64,000 nt of DNA. It comes from Bolinopsis microptera (taxonomy: Eukaryota > Ctenophora > Tentaculata > Lobata > Bolinopsidae). Shown piece by piece: positions 25,101 through 37,100 of this stretch. The notes beneath the pieces were generated by a model. The model searched no databases. It saw only the letters and a list, made by a program, of their open reading frames with translations, and was not told the DNA's origin. Within the stretch, counting starts at the first letter, position 1; every line of letters starts with the position of its first letter. The position numbers and the translations under genes were made by a program. Location: positions 16,851,475 to 16,915,474 of the forward strand of contig NC_087077.1 in the NCBI RefSeq assembly GCF_026151205.1, read 5' to 3'.

Positions 25101-28100
25101 AGAAATATTCTCTTCCTGCAAATCTTCAATCTTACTTCTGGCAAAAGACATCATCGGCAAACAAGTCTGATGAAGAAGATAAATCGCCGTATGCAACCAC
25201 TCAGCCATCTGGGCCTTTACAACAGAGGTCTTGTTTAACATATCAGGTTCAAAATCCCCAGGAGGCATCATGGAGCCGGTGGGCCCGACATGATACGACA
25301 TATCTTGACACGTCGGGGTTTGTCGGGATTTGTCAGGGTTTGTCGGGGTTTGTCGGGGTTTGTCGGGGTTTGTCAGGGTTTGTCAGGGTTTGACGGGGTT
25401 TGACGGGGTTTGACGGGGTTTCCGGTTTGTCGAGCCTGGAGGCTTTTTTTTTTGTTTTTTTTTGTTTTTTTTTGAGTCTCCCAACAAAAAGCCGAGACGG
25501 AGTCATCAAGCTTTGCGTGGAAAAACACTATACAAGAAGGCCTCATGTAGCCGGTGGGCCAGAGGCAAAACCCCTCGACAAACCCCGACAAACCCCGTTT
25601 GTCGGGGTTTGTCGGGGTTTGTCGGGATATGTCGGGGTTTGTCGGGGTTTGTCGGGGTTTGTCGAGCCTGGAGGCTACATGATGCCTGGTCATCACAGTT
25701 ATATCTGTTATAAACTTGACACATGTCGTTTAACAATGAATTACATGATTTCTGCACTTCCTTCAGATTATCCTCCCCAAAAACTTCGTCAGACCCGATT
25801 CCCTCCTCGAATATTGTCTTCAAATACTTGTCAGCCTGATACCGAACAGCCATAATACAATGTGCAATGTATAATCCGAGCTTGTATATCCGGTGTAACA
25901 CAGTAACAGGGTAATCCGCACAGCGTGTAATTATCAAGTAGAGATAAGCAAGAGCGACTAAATTGCAACGGCAGATAAAATGCAAATCACATGCTGTGTC
26001 GGCCATTATTTCAGGTGCATTTATTCATTATCCTGTTTATATTATATAGCTAGAAGAATTTGTATCTGGACATTGGTGAGAGATGTAGTTTATACTAGAG
26101 TTTAAATTAGTGTCTCACTGAACACTTACCACAATTTTAATACCACTGCAGTACATGATAGAGTAAAGAAGCTCAATTCTTATATGAATCAATAATTGAA
26201 ACCAAGTTTATCTTTTATTAATAAACACAGCATAGTTTGTGAGTTAAATTTGTACTGGAATCAATACTTAATTAACACATAGTCTTTCTTAATGTAAACA
26301 GCAATGAATCCCAATACATTTAAGAAACAAGAAATAATTACTGTTTTAATTATATTATATCAAAAATACAGCTTAGTTAGTTAATTAAGTGACAAGTGTG
26401 CACATGGAATCAATATTCAATTATATTAATTAATACATATATTCATTCTCGATAATGTCTCATGATATTAGCACAGTGTTTGAAATCACCTGATAATAAT
26501 CGTTCCATCTCTTCTAACATTGTATCAGGGTGTAAACATAGCAAAATTGAACAGTAAACTCTAGCTCGAGACATGGTTAGGTACAGATGAGGCAGGTCAC
26601 TTAAATCTTCATATTTAACTATACCAATGACAGCTGGCCATTCTCCTGAAGAAGTTTGTGAGCTATATAACAAGGGTATCTTAACAGCAGACTGTTCACT
26701 CCTATATTTTGCAACTTTTATTTCTACCAAATCATAAAGTCTGTCTGTGATGTCACGTATCACAGCTGTATTTAACGGTGTACTAAGAACATTTTCCCGC
26801 TGCAGCTTGTCTAACTCTTTATCTAGGTAAGTGCCTATCAAATCAACATCTCCGCTATTAAAAACATGTATGTTGATTTTCTGTCCACGAATGTAATGAC
26901 CTGGTTTTTGTGTAACGATGGTCTCATTTGAATGACGTGATCCTCTTCTTCGTCTCATTATTTCTTCTTCTATTTTGTCCCTTAATACTGACAAACTATT
27001 CGATATATCGTATGTGTTTCTCAAGTTCTTTGATAGAGTAATTGTGTGAAAAGGGGGGTTTGATTGTTGAATAGATGAAGGCCCTAATATACACATATAA
27101 TCCTGTGCCGTGTCATGAGCTATCCAGATATAACGGTTGCCCTGATTAACCTCCGGCAAAGAACATAACGTTGTCATAAAGGTATTCGTTCCTTCAATGT
27201 CATCATAATGTGAAATCGCTTGCATATCGTCTAAAAACACATCACAATCTAGATGTGAAGTTATTATTTCTGAAAGCCGTTGGCTGATTTCGGAACTCGA
27301 CAAAACCTCTAACTTGCCATCGTGCCTCTTAAATTCTGGATAATGAATTATGATAACTTGATTATCAGCTAATTTGAAGGATATCATCTGAATAATCTGC
27401 AACGTGGTCATCTCCCTAGATTCACGGCTGGATATTGTGCAGTGCTGTACACTTGTTTTTTCAAAAGTAGTTTTAATCCCTACCTCAGCTGTGGTGTAAT
27501 CAACGAAAAATAAGTTTTTTCTATTTGCATCCGACTCAGCACGCTGTATTGCTTTAGCTATCAGTATGACACTTTTACCCGTTCCTGCGGGCCCATTGAT
27601 AAGAACTAAGTGTTTCTCTAAATTGTACGCTTCAAACTGCTTCTTAGTGAGGTTGTTCACTCCTAAGTACTTCTTAATGACATCTGGGGCTGGAATTACG
27701 TTTGGATTATTTTCCCTGAACATAAAACTTCCAGTGCGCAGTTTTTTATCAATATCCTGTATACACCGTCCCAAACTGCACTTGGATTTATCACAGTGGC
27801 CCTTATTATCCGTACACCAAATAGCAAGCAGCATGTTCCTGACTTTATCATGTTTTGCTTGAAAGTCAGAGTTGAAAGCTTCTTCTGTGTGAAAATCTGT
27901 AACGTTGCCTTTCCACCAAGATGCAAAATCTTCTGTATCTTCTTTGAATATAACCGATGATAGCTGATCAGGCTCCAAGGTAAGTTCTGCACTGGATCCC
28001 TTCGTGAAGTTAGGATGAGCTGTAAAGTGGGAGATATTTGTGCTGTTCTCAATGCTTCTGATCAATTTCACCATTCTTTCCCTCTGTTTTTCTGATTTCT

Positions 28101-31100
28101 TGTATGATCCCTGCAATCCTAACTTATGCTGTTGTTCATCTAATTCAGGATTTTGCTGTTTTGCTTCACTAAAACTTGTCATATTCTTCACTTCAATGAT
28201 CACAAAATAGTTCTTTCCTATGATCAAAAAATCGCACTCTCCCTCGCGATTGTTTGGTGCTTTTCGGCAAGCCACACACCCTTTTCTAACATGACTTTTA
28301 TCGCACAAACAATATTGACGGTGAGTATATTCGAAACTGTGTAGAACGTTTATATCTTGATCTAGTAGCTCCTCCAGTGCTCTATAAACTACAACTTCGG
28401 TCTCATAGTCTAACTGACGTTTTTTATCATCTTTAAAACTGGGACCAGGCTCACCTTCATCTGGGTATACGTCAATATACGTGTGTTGTGGAGCTTTAGG
28501 TAGCATGATTGGGCGTGTTTCTGTTGACGTACAATACGTATCGTAGATATCTTTCCCGTTCTTGAGATATTCCTCCATTTTGAGATCTCTGAAATAATTG
28601 TGTACCTTTATTTCTTTATTCAAGTTTCGAAACTTTGACAATGATGTAGCAATATATGAAATTTCATGCACAAGGCTGAAACGAAATACGTGCGGTCGTT
28701 AGTTGAGGTACGAAAAAAACTGAAATGATGCATGATTCAACTGTCAAATTTCCACATCTAAACTCTAAACAACTGCAGCAACAAGGTCAAATAAACAACA
28801 TACCGAGTGTAGATCGTAAATGAGAGAATACAGAGAAGTCCAGTATAGACTAAACACAAAGAGAAAACGCTATGTTCAAAGTAAATGAATGTAGATTATG
28901 TTTCATGAGGTTATAATACTATGATATATATAATCTTATTATATTATGCTTCCTAGATGTTATATATTAGGGTAAGTTTATTACATTACTACTGTAACAC
29001 AGCATTTACCGCGTCATAAGGTGACTGCAACTGGTGATAATAAAATAATAAAACGACGGATCAAATTTCAATATTCTAATATTCAATATTTGATATTCAA
29101 TCAGGAGGTTGAATTTATTTATCCTTCGTAAATGTGAAAGGAAATACGTAATAATGGTTACTAGTTAGGAATGGAAACAGCTGTATATTACTATATTATG
29201 AAATGTGTGATCACGTGATACTGATACAAGGCTATGTTTTATCCTTTCTAGTTTAAACAACTGGACTTCAAGTCAAATCTGGGAATTTTTATGGACTATA
29301 ATATTAGTTATGTATATTTGAAACAGTCGAGTAAAATATTTGATTGTCTGACGTCTGTCTTGCTTTATCAGAGCCATATTTTACAGTGGAAATATTGCTC
29401 ATGTCTGTGATTTGGAGCCTCTTTTAATCCGGATTTGATCGAAACTGGCATTTAAATTATTTTGGTAATAGATTCAACCAGAGAGAAGTCACTGGAAATT
29501 TGTTACCGCTTTTTCTGGATACAAAATAACTAAGGGCCAGGGGTGGGAGTCAACAAATTGGTCTGGAATTTAAGTGATAATAAAATAGGACCGTGCTTGA
29601 CAAGGTTGTTAAATACGTCAAATTTTCGTGAAAGAATACGACGTATTCGGTTCTAATAAAGAATACGTCGTAATACGCCGGAATACGGTAATTTCTATGG
29701 ATTGTTAAATACGTCCACGAATACGCCATAATACGCCGTAATACGCTGATTTGTCAAAATTAAACATTACAGCTGCGCGCCACCCTCATCATTGATCATG
29801 CATTAAAGGAGTGCAGTTATACATGATAACTTAAATTTGTAATCAAATTTCATGGATAATAAGCTAACATTTTTTGCGAAATTACCAATTACTTATTACA
29901 TATTAATACATATTTAATGATTTCGTTTCCTAAAACGATCTCGCAATTATCAAAGTTTAAGACCATTTTCTAAAGTTCAGTCCCCTCAACATATTTGAAT
30001 TTTTGAATTTTTTGAATAAAGAATACGTCGTAATACGTCAATTTTCGAGGATTAATACGTATTCGTATTCCAATACGTATTCCCTCCTAATACGTATTTA
30101 ACAACCTTGGTGCTTGATGGTGAACATATTGTGGGGATTGTGATGATATCATTTTATTACACGAATTGCACTAATTGCACATTAATTAAGATTTAAGAAA
30201 TTAAAACAGTGATGACTTATGGGCTAGAACATGCTGTGTCGGCCATTATTTCAGGTGCATTTATTCATTATCCTGTTTATATTATATAGCTAGAAGAATT
30301 TGTATCTGGACAATGGTGAGGGTTGTAGTTTATATTGTAGGATTGTAGGACTGAATCCCTAACGGACGGAATCACTACCACCCAAATATCACTACTGGTA
30401 GTGATTTAGTCCGTTAGGGATTCGATCCGAAAATGTACCTCAATCCCTACCAGTTGATCTTAGTTCACTAGTTCTAATATCATGACATGATCTGAGCCGG
30501 GGCTCTCATGGAGTGCTTGATATGGGGCCTGTCAGACATGTGATCCACAGACTTACGTACGCAACGAGGAGCCCTAACGAGAACTGGTTCGGATCAAGTC
30601 ATCCATAATGACCTGCTATACGACAATACAGTGATGTGAACCTTCACATGCTCGGTATCTCAATCAGCTAGCGGGAATAATATATAAACCCGAGAATAAT
30701 ATATAAACCCTCGTAATGAAATACGAATAATTATGCCTTTATTGCAAAGTTCAGTAGGGATCACATCAAAGTGGTTATGTCTAGATATGAGCGGTAGTGA
30801 TTTAGTCCGGTAGTGATTCAGTCCGAAAATATACCTCAATCCCTACCAATAGTGATTGGTAGTGATTCAGTCCGTTAGGGATTCAGTCCGGTAGTGATTC
30901 AGTCCGCTCACCAATCTGATTATATTATGCTTCCTAGATGCTAGGGTAAGTTTATTACATTACTATAATTGTAACACAGCATTTATCGCGTCATAAAGTC
31001 ATAAGGAGACTGCAACTGGTGATAATAAAATAATAAAACGACGGATCAGGTTTCAATATTCAATATTCAATATTCAATATTCAATATTCAATATTCAATA

Positions 31101-34100
31101 TTCAATATTCAATATTCAATATTCAATATTCAATATTCAATATTCAATATTCAATATTTGATATTCAATCAGGAGGTTGAGTTTAGTTAATGTTATCCTT
31201 CGTAAATTTGAAAGGAAATACGTAATAATGGTTACTAGTTAGGAATGGAAACAGCTTTATATTATGAAATGTGTGATCACGTGATACTGATAACTGATAC
31301 AAGGCTATGTTTTATCCTTTCTAGTTTATTTGACGTGACATTACTGAGGTCGCTGATCATTCTGTAGATATCATCATATTCTCTCTGGAACATTCCCTTG
31401 TGGACATAAGAAAGACGGGACTTGTTGATTGGATTTGTGCTAAAGAAAGGATTTTTACCTAAGTGCGTGAAGAATATTTCCGTTCTAAAAATGTCTTTAA
31501 TCGCTGTGACTGGCACCAAAGGGAGAGCTGAGTGAAGTAGATTGAAGATATTTATGAAGATGGACCCTATGATGATTGCCCTCATTTTAATCCCAACCAC
31601 TATTTTGTAGCATGACAGGAACCTGGTGATACTCATTAACGCTATCAGCATAAGTGAGCCATGAGACGAGTAGGAAAAGAGGACTCCCAGAAAAGAACAG
31701 AACAGACTGGCTCTCCATATTTCTTCCAGTTGGCAATAGTCGCCTTTATACTGGAGGAAAACTGCGGCAACCACTATGCAACACAAATACACTCCAGTGA
31801 GGGTATCATGAAAGAAAATTTGGATAAGAAACACTTTGTCAATTTCATAGACCTTCGAGCTACAGGTCATATTCCAGCATTTGTAGCCTTCTTTAATATT
31901 CAAGGAGATGATGAGGATGCCCATGATTATTGTTGCAGAGCAGACAAATTTAGATTTGATAAGGAATGCAGAGGAAGACAGCTCTTCGAACTGGCAAATT
32001 CCACATTCATCAGCTCCTTTAAGACAATCCTTCACGTTACCAACCCACTCAGCTGTCTCATTAGGATTGCAATACCCCATGGACACCCCATCTCGTCCGC
32101 TTGGTTTTCACAATGAATCTCTCCATCACAGATATAGCCTAGGTATAGATTCTCTGAGAAATCCTTAAGGTCACAGTGAAACTCATACGGTAGTGGATAT
32201 CCCATCCCGATATGGATACAGAACCTCTCCCAGCCGTCTTCAAATCCGTACACGTGGCTGCAATTAACTTTACAGTATTCTGCAAAACTTTTAGAATGTG
32301 GTAATCTGCCAGCAAAATAAGCTTCCTTTAAACATGAATGAAGAGGGTTTAAATGTTCAGAACGAAGTCCGATTTCGCTACATTTCTTGAATGAATCCGA
32401 ATTTTTGATCGCGCAATACCTATCTTCTGATACGCAGATCTTGCTAGCGGTTCCTTGGAGGGGAAAGACAACGAATTCGGAACACAAACGCTCATCAGAA
32501 CCGTCATTACTGAATCTCGTTACAGAGACTATCCCATGCGATGCAGCCTGATCCATCAGCACAGTAGAAAACATGTGAGTGGGGATCATGACAATTACAT
32601 TCGTCGGTTTGGCATTGTGAAACACCATCACAGATTTGGGAAGGGTTGGCAAGGTTGCAAAACCAAGTGACGTTTTCAAAACTAAAACCAGCAATTGTTA
32701 AATCGTCCTTGGGTCTTAAATCTGTCTTTAAATTGAAATTAAACTCACAAACAAGATCGTCCCCCTGTGGTCCATGACGGTCGTCTGTCATCTCTAGGTT
32801 CTGAAACCTTTGTATTTGCAAGAACATTAGGGTCTGTTCGTAACACGTACCCAGGTCTTCAGAAAAATCTTTAATTGAATCTGCATTCTGCAATTGTCAG
32901 CATGTTATCTATGTCTTCTAGTTGGGTTGTTATCCCAGTTGGTTGGATAGTGACTATGATGCTGGCGAAGAGTAGAAGAATAATTTTAACCTCTTCTCTC
33001 ATTGCGTAATTTAAGCCAAACATACCTGAGGTGCAAGTTATTTGTTGTTTAGTCTAGTTTGGCAGTCACGTGGTCACGTGGTCACGTGGTCACGTGGTCA
33101 CCGAGTGATGAACCAGCGAGAGGGATCTGGTACTTAACCGAAATTAGCAACATTCACATTTCGGTGTTCACTTCGGCAGTTCAAACTGCAAGGGAAAGCG
33201 TGACAACCATCCAACACAACCAATATCAAGCACTGAAATACAAGACTGAAATTACTTATTCAAGTTTATCGCCACGTGACGTGACAAACGTGCACTGCCC
33301 ATTTTAATTTTGGTGAACTGTAATGGTGAAACCACGAGAGCATCACGATGGTTGTCCGATGTTCAATGATAGTATCATCATTGGGCAATGAACACTTTGT
33401 GTCCGATTTTATTTGCGTTGCAAGTACTAGTAAGTAAGTAAGTACGTTTGCTTCTTTGTTATTTAAATTTTGGTGGTTCAACTTCAAAATAGCAACCACC
33501 TCAGCTTTTATTGCGCCCTTGTGAGAACCAGAATAAATTTGTTAACTTTCATCTTAATTTGAGAAAATGGTCATACTTTTTATTGTGAATATTAGTGTAA
33601 TTTGAACAAAGATACGGTCATTAAAACAAATTATTTTGTGACCTAAGTTTTTTTTGAGAGTAGCACCTTCCCTGTGACAACGGGACTCGAAAATTCTTAT
33701 ATGTTGTAATGATACCTCAAATAATTACATCCCCTTCGTTGGAAATTTCATCACCCTTTCATCACCATAGCACAGACCGACCTAGTACCTAGTACCAATT
33801 ATTAGAGTATTATAGCTTTATAGTATGCTTTTAGTGTTAAATATTGTGCAAAATAATATGACCTCCAAAATTATGAACTTTTTCCCTGGAAAGACTGATT
33901 TCACTGTAATGTTGAGACAGTTTATAATTTTTATATTTGTTTATAGTTAAAGTGTTCTTTGCATGATTATCTGTTACAATATGTACATAATATATGAATT
34001 ATATGCACACAAGTTCGGAAAATTCTAGCTCATTTCCGTGAATAGTGATGAACTATCTACCGCAAATGATTTTGATAAATTGAAATGCAGTTTTAAAAAC

Positions 34101-37100
34101 ATCTGCCGATCAATTGAATAAAATTGAAGATTTTTTACTGTTAAATTCCTGTTCAATCTCAAACAAAGGGATATATTTTACACACTTTATATAGCCCTTC
34201 AATTTCCTATCGAATGTTAAGACCATACTCGTTAGGATCATTTCTACAGTATGTGTCCCACCTTAGTCTTCTACAAAAGACAACCGATTCAGTCACGATG
34301 ATGAGGATGTCCTTTGCTCCTGAGCATGAAACTAGCTTCTTCTGAAGCATTGATGACTGTTCACCTGTCATCATGTGTGACGGGGAGGGAGCAAAGGCAG
34401 CCTGAGTGGCCCTCTTAATAATCTGAAGTAAAACAAAAACTCTCTGCCGATTTATTAGTGGAGTGGCCTCACTAATAAATCGGCATAATTGATCGCTTAA
34501 TCATCTATACACCATCAATCATCATAAAGTCGATAATATTGTTTCAATATTTTCAGTATATTGTGTAAATTCTAAAATTTGTGAAAAGAGCAATGGAATG
34601 TGAAGTGAAGGCATTGTAATGTGCGTAATGCATGATTCCTTGTGACTACTACTGCACTGCAACTACCGTCGCGCTTAGCGACTTAGCAACGCGCAAATAC
34701 AAATACAAATGCGTCATGTTTTGGTATAATTACGTCTTCTTAAAGTTAAATGGCGAGTTCGTGTTTTATCTCAAATTGGTCACAACTTTAGCTGTCATCG
34801 GTATTTTCTAATGCAGTAAAAAGAAGGGAGGGGGAGGGAGTCGATTTTGATGAAATTCTTCTAATCGTTGTCAAAAAGAACATTCTTTTGGCTGTTAACA
34901 TGATTCGATGAGCGGCTTATTTTAATCTTTAATTATCATCATAATATTTATGACACGATTCGATTATATTTATATTTATGACATAATTGGAAAAAATTAA
35001 CGATAATTTTTATTCCAACGTGCAGTGCACGTAATAATATGCAAATATGGCTCCTTTCCTGTGACAACAGTTGGTTAACATGTTAGTTTGTTGAGCTGTA
35101 AACATGGGAATGGAATGTGAAATGGGAAGGTGCATAGTAACACGCATGGTAACCGTTTGTCATCAATACTTTAATTAATGGTATCCGTAGTAATTTGTTG
35201 GCTGACAGCGGTATTATTGCTGCTAGGTACATTCTTTCCATTCCTTTACCTTTATATTTCAGCGACTGTTTCTGATATCAATTGCTCCGGTTTTTAAATT
35301 CTAACCACGTTATCTCAAATGGTCAACAACCTCATTTAAATTTTAATATGATACGAAAACCCACTTATAATTTGACTGTAATTCGAGGAGAGTCTATAAA
35401 AAAGAGCCTCAAAATGCACATGGTAAAATGAGAGCTAGCATATCTAATGAGTATTCACTATATGTTCATAATGCTCCTTGTGCGGACCCCTTTAATAACA
35501 CAAATATTACTAACGTGATGGAATTCACTGTACTTAATCTGGTTATGCTATATTATATATTTAACACTGTGACGTACCAACACTGTATTACAACTTATTA
35601 ACTTACTTCCCTACAGGTGGCTCTGTGAGCAGATAGTCCGGAAATGTAGATGAAAGTTTTAATACTTACTCGATTATATTACCAGCTGTTAAATGAGGTA
35701 GAACTTTAACATGATCTAATGCGTTATTTATCGTTAAAGCTGTACTGGTTACTACTTATTGTATAATGAACCTTGAAGTAACGACAGCTTGTACTATTAT
35801 ACGGAGAGAACATTAGGAGAGGTAATGGTCCGGTGTGATCTTATCCATTAACCGGTCACGTGGGCACTGTAACCGGTCACGTGGGCACTGTAACCGGTCA
35901 CGTGGGCACCGTAACCGGTCACGTGGGCACTGTAACCGGTCACGTGGGCACATTGACTGGTCACGTGGGCACATTGACTGGTCACGTGGGCACTGTAACC
36001 GGTCACGTGGGCACATAGACTGGTCACGTGGGCACTGTTCGTAAATCTGAAAATTGGTTAGAAATGAAGTTAGCAATGTCCCTGGGTGGTTAACAAGCAT
36101 GAAATTAACTGGAACTGTGCTAACATTAGAAAACAGATACACTCTCAGCTCACATTATATAAGTATTATATAAATATAGTACACTCGGAATGTAATGTAC
36201 CAAGTATTTAACATACCTTACATGGTGGTGCTTCACTCGTTCATTAATTCAACTTTATACATTTACTCTCTTAGTCAGTGTGGATAAGTACGAGGAGGAT
36301 AACATCTTAGTTTATCAAAACATCAAAGTAGAGCTATCGTCATCCTATCATATTGCTTACACACAGTGGCGTTGAGGTATTAAAATCTGTGTTCATTGCT
36401 GAAACCACCACTATTTCAGTAACCGATACAACAAGTTGGGACTGAACAAAAGAAAAGGATTCCTTCTCACCATGAAAGCTATCTTTTACAACAACGTACG
36501 TTAAGTTCAATACTGATATTCAGTAATCGTAAGATCTGCCATTTTCTGCTGATTGCTTATTTTGAAATCTCATGTTCATGTTGTCCTAATCTACATGATG
36601 TATTATACTGAAGTGATATCCATGTTAAGACTCTCTCCCCCTCTCAGAGCGAAGAGACTGAAGTAAGCAGTGTTGCAGTACCCACAGCAGTGAAACTGAT
36701 TGGTAACAAGCGGTGTGTAGAAGTATCACTAGGACCAAACCACTCAGCAGTTGTGGTAGATACCGGCCAGATATACACATTCGGCCAGAACAAGGACGGA
36801 CAGTTGGGAGTTAGCACCAGACACAACACTGATGCGCTGGTTCTGGTCAACAGCATGGTCCATCACAGAGCTAAGGTAGGTGAGATAGTTGGTCCATCAC
36901 AGAGCTAAGGTAGGTGAGATAGTTGGTCCATCATAGGGCTAAGGTATGTTAAATAGTTGGTCCATCATAGGGCTAAGGTATGTTAAATAGGTCCATCACA
37001 GGGCTAAGGTATGTTAAATAGTTGGTCCATTATAGGGCTAAGGTATGTTAAATAGTTGGTCCATCATAGGGCTAAGGTATGTTAAATAGTTGGTCCATCA

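Larger units (their letters stand above)
22151..36419 (+). other. 14.3-kb NEK9 intron hosting other genes on the opposite strand
   Basis: The RCC1 exon ending at 22150 (phase 2, ...YACG) and the exon at 36420 ([10 protein letters not shown]) complete one blade, so everything between is intron of the NEK9-like gene. It contains, on the minus strand, both halves of an LDLa/LGR-type receptor, a NERD-helicase gene and a possible short terminal exon, along with LINE remnants, MITEs and satellites. Confidence 0.8.

Noticed and set aside
30346-30440. tRNA-like gattcgatcc segment
   Set aside because: No cloverleaf could be drawn; it is part of the gtagtgattcagtccg inverted-repeat element.
35813-36142. 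Open frames with CPRD.. or NRSRGH.. repeats on both strands
   Set aside because: Produced by the 21-22-bp CACGTG minisatellite, whose period keeps frames open on both strands; no protein family.
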